From NCBI GenBank assembly GCA_002490465.1, contig DKUB01000053.1:36725-59315 (forward strand): a stretch of DNA of 22,591 bases. The letters are read 5' to 3'. The translations under genes and the position numbers were made by a program. Positions 7,494-15,515 of the stretch are shown one piece after another; positions within the stretch are counted from its first letter, which is position 1, and every line of letters starts with the position of its first letter. The notes under the pieces were generated by a model. That model was not told the origin of the DNA, ran no database searches, and worked only from the letters and a program-made list of their open reading frames with translations. Origin of the DNA: Lachnoclostridium sp. UBA7215. Lineage in GTDB: Bacteria > Bacillota > Clostridia > Lachnospirales > Lachnospiraceae.

Positions 7494-9662
7494 ATGAGGA
7501 GAAAAGAATTAAAACGCATGACAGCCAGACTTACAGCGCTTGCTTTGGCAGCAGGGGTAATATCTTCCTGTGTTGTGAGCGGGGAGGTAGATGCGGCAGC
7601 AAAGCTGCAGCTGACAAAAAAGAAGGTTACTGTTGAAGTTGGGAAAACAGTAAAGATATCTATAAAAAAGGCAGCGAAATTTAAAGTTCGCAGTACAAAA
7701 TGGAAAATCAGCAGCAAAAAGGCAGCGTCTGTGAAAAAAAGCGGCCGATTTGCCGTAAACGTTAAGGCAAAAAAAGCAGGAAAAGCAACGTTAACCTGCC
7801 GGGCGAAGAGGGGAAATAAATGGACAAGCCTGAAGTGTACCATAACGGTTAAACCAAAGAAATCAGTGTTGCCGGCAAAAACGCCGGACGCCAATACACC
7901 GGTACCGGAACCGACAGAATCCAGTGCTGTGCCAACATTGCAGCCGAGCACAGAGCCGGATAAAACAGCGCTGCCTACGGCAACGCCAATTGTGACGCCA
8001 AAGGTAACTCCGAAAGTAACACCGACAGCAGCGCCGTCTGCCGCTCCCGGATTTACTCCGGTTGAATATAAGAAGGCAGACTTTGAAAACGGAACGGATG
8101 GGTTTACCGGAAGAGGCGGAAGCGAGAAGTTAAGCAGTGTGGCAGGAGGCCATACAGGAAAGTGCCTGCAGGTTACCGGCCGTACCCAGAACTGGCATGG
8201 GGCAAACCTGATTGTGACCGATACGATTGTAAAAGGTGCGAAATACAGCTTTTCTGCCTGGGTGCGCCAGGACAGCGGTGCAGATAAGCGGATTAAACTT
8301 TCCTGTACGCTGGATGAGTCATATCCGGAAATTAAAGAACTCTCCTGTAAAAGCGGTGAGTGGACACATTTGGAGGGTACCTATGAGGTGCCGACAAGTT
8401 TCCAGAGTCTTTCCTTTTATTTTGAGGGGCCGGACGGAAATTATGATTTACTGATAGATGATGTTGTCATCCGTCAGGAGTCTGAGGGAAAAGCGGGACT
8501 TGACCCGATGTCGCTCGCCAGCCTGAAAGATGCTTATCAGAATATTTTCCCTTATTTTGGAACCTGCATCAGCTATAATACTTCATGGAATCAGGGAACA
8601 CAGATGCAGAATGATACAACGATGAAATTCGTTCAGAAGCAGTTTAACAGTTTTTCGTTGGAAAATGAAATGAAGCCGGATCAGATTTTTAACAGGTATG
8701 GCGGAGCCCCGATTTCGGTTGCAGATGCGAAGGCGAGAGGCTATGTGATTCCGGATTCTTATAAAGAGGCGACAGTGCCGCAGCTGAATTTTAACTCTGT
8801 GGACAAGGTACTTGAAATAGCGGATAAATATGGTATTAAGATGCGCGCCCATGTGCTTATGTGGCACCAGCAGACGAATCCTGCGTTTTTCAGGACAGGA
8901 TATACAGAGTCTGGCGCCGTGGTAAGTAAAGAAGTAATGGATGCAAGGCTGGAATTCTATGTCAGAACCGTAATGAAACATGTGATGGAGAAAGAAAAGA
9001 CATTGTCTGCAAAAAAAGCTGGAAGTATTGTGTATTGTTGGGATGTGGCAAATGAGTATATCCATCGGAAAAATGATCCGGTCAGCCCGACATGGGTAGA
9101 TGTATATGGTGATATGGGATTAAGCCCCACATATGTGAAAAAAGCTTTTTCGGTTGCCTATGATATGTTGAAGGAGTATGGCCTGCAAAATGAGGTGACG
9201 CTTTTCTATAATGATTATAATGAGTATGACTGCGCGGATGAAATTGTAAGCCTTATCCAATATATTAATGAGGGGGAAGAGGCAAAAATATGTGGCGGAA
9301 TTGGAATGCAGAGCCATATTGATACGCAATATCCGGATTTGGAGAAGTATGGGAAAGCATTAGATACTTTCCTGGCATCCGGATTAGAAATCCATGTAAC
9401 GGAACTTGATATGGGAATTGCAGAGGGAGATACATTACAGACCCAGGCCGATAAATACAGGGATTTGATGACGCTTATAATCCAGAAACAGAAAAACAGG
9501 GATACAAAAGTGAATGCCAAAGGCATTACGGGTGTCACTATTTGGGGTCTGTTGGATATTAAGTCGTGGCGGAAGGACAGCCGGCCGATTTTGTTTGGGA
9601 ACAGCCTGGATGATCCGAAGGAGAGTTTTTACGCTGTGCTTGAGGCAGCAGGCCGGAGCTAA
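7494..9662 (+). CDS. Secreted modular GH10 endo-1,4-beta-xylanase
   Basis: 722 residues; hydrolyses internal beta-1,4 links of xylan by the retaining mechanism. An N-terminal export signal ends either at VDA (about residue 34) or at a lipobox-like ISSC (C26), so it could be secreted or a lipoprotein. Residues 36-124 are a Lys-rich Ig-like (Big-type) domain, then a Pro/Thr linker (125-190) and a carbohydrate-binding-like beta-sandwich (about 191-330, CBM22/CBM4-9 type). The GH10 domain (about 335-720) has ENEMKPD (390-396), RAHVLMWHQQ (451-460), acid/base E521 in WDVANE, FYNDYNEYD, SHID and nucleophile E637 in HVTELDMG, then TIWGLLDIKSW. A GGGGAGG site lies 12 nt before ATG 7494, slightly far. 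The 3' end runs into a 24-bp tandem repeat. Unlike free xylanases it lacks dockerin or SLH modules; the Ig/Lys-rich N-terminus may hold it at the wall. Confidence 0.95.
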   Translation: MRRKELKRMTARLTALALAAGVISSCVVSGEVDAAAKLQLTKKKVTVEVGKTVKISIKKAAKFKVRSTKWKISSKKAASVKKSGRFAVNVKAKKAGKATLTCRAKRGNKWTSLKCTITVKPKKSVLPAKTPDANTPVPEPTESSAVPTLQPSTEPDKTALPTATPIVTPKVTPKVTPTAAPSAAPGFTPVEYKKADFENGTDGFTGRGGSEKLSSVAGGHTGKCLQVTGRTQNWHGANLIVTDTIVKGAKYSFSAWVRQDSGADKRIKLSCTLDESYPEIKELSCKSGEWTHLEGTYEVPTSFQSLSFYFEGPDGNYDLLIDDVVIRQESEGKAGLDPMSLASLKDAYQNIFPYFGTCISYNTSWNQGTQMQNDTTMKFVQKQFNSFSLENEMKPDQIFNRYGGAPISVADAKARGYVIPDSYKEATVPQLNFNSVDKVLEIADKYGIKMRAHVLMWHQQTNPAFFRTGYTESGAVVSKEVMDARLEFYVRTVMKHVMEKEKTLSAKKAGSIVYCWDVANEYIHRKNDPVSPTWVDVYGDMGLSPTYVKKAFSVAYDMLKEYGLQNEVTLFYNDYNEYDCADEIVSLIQYINEGEEAKICGGIGMQSHIDTQYPDLEKYGKALDTFLASGLEIHVTELDMGIAEGDTLQTQADKYRDLMTLIIQKQKNRDTKVNAKGITGVTIWGLLDIKSWRKDSRPILFGNSLDDPKESFYAVLEAAGRS

Positions 9663-9721
9663 ACGCTGCTGCCAAGCAGGAACTAGACGTTGCTGCCAGG
9701 CCGGAGCAAAACGCTATCATC
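9650..9721 (+). repeat. Three 24-bp tandem repeats across the xylanase stop codon
   Basis: Units at 9650-9673, 9674-9697 and 9698-9721 are degenerate copies of the type AGGCCGGAGC-AAACGCTGCTGCC. A fourth begins at 9722 and merges into a hairpin. The xylanase TAA (9660-9662) lies inside the first unit. In another frame the array reads as an open 8-residue repeat (QAGAKRCC type), probably fortuitous. Confidence 0.75.
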
Positions 9722-9751
9722 AGGCTGAGTAGTTAAAAGCTACTCAGCCTG
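9721..9751. terminator. Strong hairpin after the xylanase gene, no T tract
   Basis: A perfect 12-bp stem (9721-9732 with 9740-9751) closes a 7-nt loop. Neither strand has a T run after it, so it may work as a weak terminator, an mRNA 3'-end stabiliser, or both. Confidence 0.5.
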
Positions 9752-9782
9752 GCAAAGTACAGACGGTTATGAATTTTTTTCT

Positions 9783-9810
9783 TTGCGAAATATAAACTTT
9801 GTGATATGAT
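9783..9810 (+). promoter_or_regulatory. Promoter of glnS
   Basis: TTGCGA (9783-9788), 16 bp, TATGAT (9805-9810). The predicted leader is only about 27 nt, so there is no room for a T-box riboswitch, the common control of clostridial tRNA synthetase genes. Confidence 0.6.
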
Positions 9811-9843
9811 ATTATAGAAGATACATTAAGGGGGATAGAGGAA

Positions 9844-11511
9844 ATGTCGGAGAGGCAAGAGGAGATGGTAACCAGAAATTTTATCCAGAATGAGATAGAC
9901 CGGGATTTGGAAAATGGTGTTTATCAGAAAGTAGTAACAAGATTTCCACCAGAGCCTAATGGTTATCTGCATATTGGACATGCGAAGTCCATTGTATTAA
10001 ATCAGGGACTGGCAAAGGAATATAAGGGAACCTTTAATCTGCGCTTTGACGATACCAACCCACAGAAGGAAAAGGTAGAATATGTGCAGTCGATTACGGA
10101 GGACGTTGAGTGGATTTGTGGTGAAAAACCTCCGGTTTACTTTGCATCGGATTACTATGATCAGATGTATGAATGCGCTGTTAAACTGATTCAGAAAGGG
10201 AAAGCCTTTGTATGCGACTTATCTGCCCAGGAAATCCGGGAGTACCGGGGTACACTGAAAGAACCAGGCAAAAACAGTCCATACCGCGATCGTTCCGTGG
10301 AAGAGAATTTAAGGCTCTTTGAGGAAATGAAGAATGGGGCATGTGAGGATGGTTCCCGTGTTCTCCGGGCCAAAATCGATATGTCTTCACCGAATATCAA
10401 TATGCGTGATCCGGTTCTCTACCGTGTAGCCCATATGACACATCACAATACAGGGGATAAGTGGTGTATTTATCCAATGTATGATTTTGCACATCCGCTT
10501 GAAGATGCGATTGAGGGAGTAACGCATTCTATCTGTACACTGGAGTTTGAAGATCACCGCCCGCTGTATGAGTGGGTTGTCAGAGAGTGTGAGTTTGAAG
10601 TTCCGCCGCGTCAGATTGAGTTTGCCAAGATGTATCTGACAAATGTTGTGACCGGGAAGCGGTATATCAAAAAGCTTGTGGAAGACGGTATTGTAGATGG
10701 CTGGGATGATCCCCGCCTTGTGACAATTACGGCACTGCGGCGGAGAGGATATACAGCATCCTCTATTCGGAAGTTTATGGAGCTATGCGGTGTATCCAAG
10801 TCAAACAGCTCCGTGGATTATGCAATGCTTGAGTATTGTATCCGTGAGGATTTAAAGATGTCCCAGTCCCGTATGATGGCAATTCTTGACCCGGTAAAAC
10901 TTGTGATTGACAATTATGAGGATGGGAAAACAGAGTATCTGGATGTGCCGAACAATCAGGAAAATCCTGAGCTGGGCACACGTAAGGTTCCTTTTGCCAA
11001 AGAACTATATATTGAGAGGGAGGATTTCAAAATCGAACCCCCAAGAAAGTATTTCCGTCTTTTTCCGGGAAATGAAGTGCGGCTGATGAGTGCGTATTTT
11101 GTTACATGTACGGGGTATGAGACAGATGATGACGGAAATGTAACAACCGTGCACTGTACCTATGATCCGGAGACGAAGAGTGGTTCCGGATTTACCGGAA
11201 GAAAGGTAAAAGGCACCATTCACTGGGTAGCAGCGCCGACAGCGGTGACCGCAGAAGTCCGTCTTTATGAAAATATTGTTGATGAGGAAAAGGGTGTTTA
11301 CAACGGGGATGGTTCTGTTAATGTAAATCCGAACAGCCTTACAGTTTTAAAGGAGTGTTACATGGAACCGGCATTGGCAGATGCTGTACCGGGAGATAAA
11401 TTCCAATTTATGCGTACCGGATTCTTTTGTGTGGACAGCAAGGATACAACGCAGGAACATAAGGTATTTAACCGGATTGTTTCTCTGAAGAGTTCATATC
11501 GTCCCGGCTGA
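9844..11511 (+). CDS. glnS: Glutaminyl-tRNA synthetase
   Basis: 555-residue class I synthetase that charges tRNA-Gln with glutamine. Class I signature PPEPNGYLHIGH (HIGH at 43-46), NLRFDDTNP for ATP/amino acid binding, the conserved DGWDDPRL and RRRGYT segments, and the two C-terminal anticodon-binding barrels (from about 340; YCTYDPET-like, KGTIHWV). At the KMSKS position this protein reads VVTGKRYIKKL (268-278) where E. coli has VMSKRKL, so the loop keeps Lys-Arg but loses Met-Ser. Length matches the family. AAGGGGG lies 9 nt before ATG 9844. Many Firmicutes make Gln-tRNA indirectly with GatCAB; having GlnRS fits Lachnospiraceae and relatives that acquired it. It appears to be a single-gene unit. 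Confidence 0.97.
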   Translation: MSERQEEMVTRNFIQNEIDRDLENGVYQKVVTRFPPEPNGYLHIGHAKSIVLNQGLAKEYKGTFNLRFDDTNPQKEKVEYVQSITEDVEWICGEKPPVYFASDYYDQMYECAVKLIQKGKAFVCDLSAQEIREYRGTLKEPGKNSPYRDRSVEENLRLFEEMKNGACEDGSRVLRAKIDMSSPNINMRDPVLYRVAHMTHHNTGDKWCIYPMYDFAHPLEDAIEGVTHSICTLEFEDHRPLYEWVVRECEFEVPPRQIEFAKMYLTNVVTGKRYIKKLVEDGIVDGWDDPRLVTITALRRRGYTASSIRKFMELCGVSKSNSSVDYAMLEYCIREDLKMSQSRMMAILDPVKLVIDNYEDGKTEYLDVPNNQENPELGTRKVPFAKELYIEREDFKIEPPRKYFRLFPGNEVRLMSAYFVTCTGYETDDDGNVTTVHCTYDPETKSGSGFTGRKVKGTIHWVAAPTAVTAEVRLYENIVDEEKGVYNGDGSVNVNPNSLTVLKECYMEPALADAVPGDKFQFMRTGFFCVDSKDTTQEHKVFNRIVSLKSSYRPG

Positions 11512-11610
11512 ATTCCCTGATGTCAGCAGACAGGGGTGGTCTGTGTGGATTATGTAACTATTGGCGATTGTATAAAGTAATGAAGGATTTAAAGAAAGGG
11601 AATGTAAAGA

Positions 11611-12459
11611 ATGGCTAATATTTTTGCCGGCCTTGAAAGTCTGGGCCTGAAAAATGTAGAAAAAGTAGAAGTATATGAGGAAGCTGCACCCAAAAAGGAA
11701 GGTGCAGAGGGCAAAGAGCATAAGGAGGAAATCTCTGAAGAGGATCTGGTCTTTGACAAGAGCTACACCTGTCCGGTGTGCGACAATGAATTTAAGAGTA
11801 AGATGGTTCGCACGGGAAAGGTACGTTTAGTGGGGGCGGATTCTGATTTGCGGCCGCGCTATCAGGGTGTGGATTCCCTGAAATATGATGCTATCCTGTG
11901 TCCGAAATGTGGTTATGCCGCTTTGAACCGCTATTTTAACTTTGTGATGGCGAGCCAGGCAAAAGCGATACGAGAGCAGATTTCTGCAACGTTTACACCA
12001 CAGAAGGAAGAGGGAAAGATATATTCTTATGACGATGCAATCCTCAAACATAAAATGGCGCTCCTGAATACAGTTGTAAAGAGTGGAAAGAGCAGTGAAC
12101 GCGCTTATACCTGTTTAAAACTTGCCTGGTTATTCCGCGGGAAAAGGGAAGATTTAATGCATGGTGAGTATGATAAGGAAGAAGTCAAAGAGCTGATGCA
12201 GGAAGAGAAGGAGCTCCTTGGCAATGCATTTGAGGGCTTTGAGGCAGCATTTGGAAAAGAAGACTTTCCAATGTGCGGTATGGACCAGTACACAACATTA
12301 TATCTTTTGGCAGAACTTGCGCGCAGGGTTGGCAAGGAAGATGCGGCCAAGCGATATGTATCGAAAGTTCTTGTGGCAAAAGATGCCCAGAAGAGAATTA
12401 AGGATAAAGCATTTGACCTGAAAGAAAAATTAAAAAGCGGCTCTGGAGCGGAGGAATAA
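11611..12459 (+). CDS. DUF2225 protein with zinc ribbon and helical repeat tail
   Basis: 282 residues. The Glu/Lys-rich N-terminus (1-46) is probably flexible. The DUF2225 core starts at SYTCPVCDNEF and continues to ILCPKCGYAALNRYF, giving two CxxC knuckles (C54/C57 and C97/C100) that likely bind one zinc. The remainder (about 110-280) is all helical and includes a TPR-like section (YLLAELARRVGKEDAAKRYVSKVL). No signal peptide, so cytosolic. Function of the family is not established. The gene follows glnS by 99 nt with only a weak hairpin (CCCTG/CAGGG near 11516-11535) between, so co-transcription is possible. The stop codon sits in the loop of an 8-bp hairpin (12449-12456 with 12463-12470). 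Confidence 0.85.
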   Translation: MANIFAGLESLGLKNVEKVEVYEEAAPKKEGAEGKEHKEEISEEDLVFDKSYTCPVCDNEFKSKMVRTGKVRLVGADSDLRPRYQGVDSLKYDAILCPKCGYAALNRYFNFVMASQAKAIREQISATFTPQKEEGKIYSYDDAILKHKMALLNTVVKSGKSSERAYTCLKLAWLFRGKREDLMHGEYDKEEVKELMQEEKELLGNAFEGFEAAFGKEDFPMCGMDQYTTLYLLAELARRVGKEDAAKRYVSKVLVAKDAQKRIKDKAFDLKEKLKSGSGAEE

Positions 12460-12475
12460 ATTTTCCTCCGAATTC

Positions 12476-12567
12476 CAGCCTCAATCCTCAATTGAGGCTG
12501 CCGTAAAATTGAGGCTACCGCAAATTGGCTTGCCATAAATTGGGGCTGCCACAAATTGGGGCTGCCG
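12476..12567. repeat. Hairpin plus about five 15-17-bp tandem repeats between convergent genes
   Basis: A perfect 10-bp inverted repeat (12476-12485 with 12491-12500, loop CCTCA) opens the region. From 12491 the unit ATTGAGGCTGCCGTAAA recurs with changes at 12508, 12524, 12539 and 12555 (later form ATTGGGGCTGCCACAA). There is no T tract. The array sits between the plus-strand DUF2225 gene and the minus-strand gene ending at 12580. Spacers are absent, so it is not a CRISPR. Confidence 0.75.
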
Positions 12568-12579
12568 TCTGTGGTGATA

Positions 12580-13314
12580 CTATGAGGGAAGCTGTATGCT
12601 GTTTACCTTTGTGATTGCCCGTGGTAATGCATCTTTGGATGTTTTCCATGGGGCATCAGCGTTCCGGTAGTCGAATTTGTCTACAAACCAGGAAACTTCG
12701 TCCTGCATGCGTTTGAAGTTATCCAGAAATACTTTATTCAGGTCATCGGTAAATTCTTCTAAAACGGAGCCATGAAGATGTTTTGGCGCCATTTCATATA
12801 ATATTCCATAGTGTTCTAAGCAAAATCCCCTGCAGCTTTTAAATTTGTCACGGAAAGCATCATCTTTTTCATATAATTTCAGTGTGGTGACAAGATAGCG
12901 CTCAAAGGTGTTTTGAATCCGGTCGCAGATAAAGCAGGATTCAGAAGTTTTTTTTGTGTACTCAAATACAGCGGATTCAGATTTTTTGTGAAACAGGCTG
13001 CCGCCGGGAGACCGTCCTTTTTTTTGCAGTTTTTCTATCTGGCTGATAATATGCTGCATATGGGTATTCAAAATCAGTCCCAGTCCCAGGCGGTTTTCAA
13101 AGTCGTACATCATCTGCATATGATGAGCACAAAATCCTATTTTGTCTGTTGTGAGGCGAATGTCGTCTTCCATATAGCTTGGCCCCATAGCAAAGGCAAC
13201 CTCGTCATCATCCAGTTTTTTCCTCATAGCACATACCGGACATTCCCCTGCGGGAGAAGTTTCCATGTGATCAAATATATCCTTTACGGGTATGTCATAT
13301 AATATTTCAGGCAT
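12580..13314 (-). CDS. Cys/His-rich cytosolic protein, DUF6062-like
   Basis: 244 residues, no signal peptide or membrane segment. It shows an internal duplication of a metal-site pattern: CPVC (25-28) with GFCAHH (60-65), and CFIC (127-130) with GFCLEH (163-168). Each half gives CxxC...FCxxH, suggesting two Cys3His sites in a mostly helical protein. It matches my memory of the DUF6062 family of Lachnospiraceae; that name is not certain and the function is unknown. The start is ATG at 13314 because a perfect AGGAGG (plus-strand 13322-13327) lies 7 nt upstream; a longer reading frame exists to 13377 but without a ribosome site. It is transcribed toward the DUF2225 gene, divergently from groES. 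Confidence 0.75.
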   Translation of the reverse strand: MPEILYDIPVKDIFDHMETSPAGECPVCAMRKKLDDDEVAFAMGPSYMEDDIRLTTDKIGFCAHHMQMMYDFENRLGLGLILNTHMQHIISQIEKLQKKGRSPGGSLFHKKSESAVFEYTKKTSESCFICDRIQNTFERYLVTTLKLYEKDDAFRDKFKSCRGFCLEHYGILYEMAPKHLHGSVLEEFTDDLNKVFLDNFKRMQDEVSWFVDKFDYRNADAPWKTSKDALPRAITKVNSIQLPS

Positions 13315-13462
13315 TCTGCCACCTCCTGTTGAATATTGTAAAAACAGTGTAACATATTTTGCAGATTTACAAAACAAGTTAAAAAAATGAGAAAAAAAGA
13401 GTAATAGAGAGATATAATAAGAATATCATTAAATTTGTGGGGATATAGAAATAGAAAAGATG

Positions 13463-13530
13463 TTGCAAATATTTCCATTATTTTTTATTATAGAGCCAGT
13501 GAGTTAGCACTCAATTATAAAGAGTGCTAA
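13463..13530 (+). promoter_or_regulatory. groESL promoter with CIRCE operator
   Basis: TTGCAA (13463-13468), 17 bp, TATTAT (13486-13491), then a perfect CIRCE inverted repeat: TTAGCACTC (13504-13512), 9 bp, GAGTGCTAA (13522-13530). CIRCE is the operator of the heat-shock repressor HrcA. It lies in the leader just after the predicted start site, so HrcA should block transcription until heat stress removes it. hrcA itself is not in the window. Confidence 0.97.
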
Positions 13531-13557
13531 CAAAAAATAGAAATGGAGGAACCAAAT

Positions 13558-13842
13558 ATGAAATTAGTACCTTTAGGCGACAGAGTTGTATTGAAACAAT
13601 TAGATGCAGAAGAGACAACCAAGTCCGGTATTGTATTGCCAGGGCAGGCACAGGAAAAACCACAGCAGGCAGAAATCGTTGCTGTTGGACCGGGTGGTAT
13701 GGTAGATGGAAAAGAAGTAAAAATGGAAGTGAAGCCGGGAGATAAGGTGATTTACTCCAAATATGCCGGAACGGATGTTAAATTAGATGGTGACGAGTTT
13801 GTCATTGTCCGTCAGAGTGATATTTTGGCTATCGTAGAATAA
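13558..13842 (+). CDS. groES: Co-chaperonin GroES
   Basis: 94-residue Cpn10, the heptameric lid of the GroEL folding chamber. MKLVPLGDRVVLKQ opening, mobile loop ETTKSGIVLPGQAQEKPQQ that contacts GroEL, then VVAVGPG-type roof segment and the closing SDILAIVE. Length is normal for the family. ATG 13558 is 7 nt behind GGAGGA; an upstream in-frame ATG at 13543 overlaps that site and is not used. First gene of the CIRCE-controlled operon, 29 nt before groEL. Confidence 0.98.
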   Translation: MKLVPLGDRVVLKQLDAEETTKSGIVLPGQAQEKPQQAEIVAVGPGGMVDGKEVKMEVKPGDKVIYSKYAGTDVKLDGDEFVIVRQSDILAIVE

Positions 13843-13871
13843 GACTAGTAGATTTAGGAGGGAATGAAATT

Positions 13872-15497
13872 ATGGCAAAGGAAATTAAGTTTGGCGCAGA
13901 GGCCAGAGCGGCTTTAGAGGCAGGCGTAAATAAATTATCCGATACAGTACGTGTTACATTGGGACCAAAGGGAAGAAATGTTGTTCTTGATAAATCTTTT
14001 GGCGCACCTCTTATTACGAATGACGGTGTGACAATTGCAAAGGAAATTGAGCTTGAGGACGCTTTTGAAAATATGGGTGCTCAGCTTGTAAAAGAAGTGG
14101 CAACAAAAACAAATGATGTTGCGGGTGACGGTACGACAACCGCTACGGTTCTCGCACAGGCAATGATTAACGAGGGAATGAAAAACCTGGCAGCAGGGGC
14201 AAACCCGATTATCCTGCGTAAGGGCATGAAAAAGGCAACAGAAGCTGCGGTAGAAGCAATACAGGGTATGAGTTCCACTCTTTCCGGAAAAGAGCAGATT
14301 GCCAAGGTGGCAGCGATTTCTGCCGGAGACGAGCAGGTTGGTGAAATGGTTGCCGATGCCATGGAAAAGGTTTCCAATGACGGTGTTATCACAATTGAAG
14401 AATCCAAGACAATGAAGACAGAGCTTGATATGGTAGAGGGAATGCAGTTCGACCGCGGCTATGTTTCCGCTTATATGGCTACGGATATGGACAAAATGGA
14501 GGCTGTTCTGGATAATCCATATATCCTGATTACAGACAAAAAGATTTCTAATATACAGGAAATTCTGCCTCTTCTGGAGCAGGTTGTGCAGGCAAGTGCA
14601 AGACTTCTGATTATTGCTGAGGATGTTGAGGGTGAAGCGCTCAGCACACTTGTTATTAACAAACTTCGTGGAACGTTCAATGTTGTGGCAGTGAAAGCTC
14701 CTGGCTACGGTGACAGAAGAAAAGAAATGCTGAAAGATATCGCAATTCTTACAGGCGGTGAGGTTATTTCAGAGGAACTCGGTCTTGATTTGAAAGAGAC
14801 GACAATGGACCAGCTTGGCCGTGCAAAATCTGTAAAGGTGCAGAAAGAGAACACAATTATCGTAGATGGTGAAGGTGCGAAAGCTGACATTGACTCCCGT
14901 ATTTCTCAGATTAAAAATCAGATTGAAGAGACAACATCTGACTTTGACCGCGAGAAACTGCAGGAGAGACTGGCAAAACTGGCTGGCGGTGTAGCGGTTA
15001 TCCGTGTCGGTGCGGCAACAGAGACCGAAATGCAGGAGGCTAAACTTCGCATGGAGGATGCTCTGGCTGCAACAAGAGCTGCGGTAGAGGAAGGTATTAT
15101 TTCCGGTGGTGGTTCCGCTTATATCCATGCCAGCAAGGAAGTTGAAAAACTTGCTGCCACTCTTGAGGGAGATGAGAAGACAGGTGCCAATATTATCCTG
15201 AAAGCGCTGGAAGCTCCGCTTCGCAGAATTTCAGAAAATGCAGGTCTGGAGGGCTCTGTTATTATTGATAAGGTACGTGCCGGAGAGGCTGGTTACGGCT
15301 TTGATGCTTTGAAACAGGAGTACACCAATATGGTTGACAGCGGTATTCTGGATCCTGCTAAAGTAACAAGAAGCGCGCTGCAGAATGCTACAAGTGTTGC
15401 ATCTACCCTGTTGACAACAGAATCCGTTGTTGCTAATATAAAAGAAGATACTCCGGCAATGCCAGCAGGCGGTGCCGGCGGCATGGGAATGATGTAA
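13872..15497 (+). CDS. groEL: Chaperonin GroEL
   Basis: 541-residue Cpn60, the ATP-driven protein-folding chamber. All standard blocks are present: TLGPKGRNVVLDKSFG, the ATP-binding GDGTTTATVLAQAM, the apical domain, and the ATPase region MEDALAATRAAVEEGIISGGGSA. The C-terminus is the flexible GGAGGMGMM tail. AGGAGGG lies 8 nt upstream of ATG 13872. Nothing is unusual. Only 18 nt separate its stop from the next gene, with no terminator, so the next gene shares its heat-shock transcript. Confidence 0.99.
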   Translation: MAKEIKFGAEARAALEAGVNKLSDTVRVTLGPKGRNVVLDKSFGAPLITNDGVTIAKEIELEDAFENMGAQLVKEVATKTNDVAGDGTTTATVLAQAMINEGMKNLAAGANPIILRKGMKKATEAAVEAIQGMSSTLSGKEQIAKVAAISAGDEQVGEMVADAMEKVSNDGVITIEESKTMKTELDMVEGMQFDRGYVSAYMATDMDKMEAVLDNPYILITDKKISNIQEILPLLEQVVQASARLLIIAEDVEGEALSTLVINKLRGTFNVVAVKAPGYGDRRKEMLKDIAILTGGEVISEELGLDLKETTMDQLGRAKSVKVQKENTIIVDGEGAKADIDSRISQIKNQIEETTSDFDREKLQERLAKLAGGVAVIRVGAATETEMQEAKLRMEDALAATRAAVEEGIISGGGSAYIHASKEVEKLAATLEGDEKTGANIILKALEAPLRRISENAGLEGSVIIDKVRAGEAGYGFDALKQEYTNMVDSGILDPAKVTRSALQNATSVASTLLTTESVVANIKEDTPAMPAGGAGGMGMM

Positions 15498-15515
15498 ACA
15501 ATTAGGAGGGTTCAA

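Noticed and set aside
9514..9732. Open frame with QAGAKRCC repeats at the xylanase 3' end as a gene
   Set aside because: It mostly lies out of frame within the GH10 catalytic domain and has no own start signal; openness follows from the 24-bp repeat.
9811..9843. T-box riboswitch before glnS
   Set aside because: The leader is only about 27 nt and shows no specifier or antiterminator.
12105..12554. Minus-strand frame through the tandem repeat and DUF2225 gene
   Set aside because: Antisense shadow of a well-supported gene, no ribosome site, no domain.
9650..12567. Tandem arrays as CRISPR
   Set aside because: Units are directly adjacent and diverged, without spacers, and there are no cas genes.
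13340..13370. TGTTACAC near the minus-strand Cys/His gene as another regulator box
   Set aside because: A single half-site without a partner at 11 bp.
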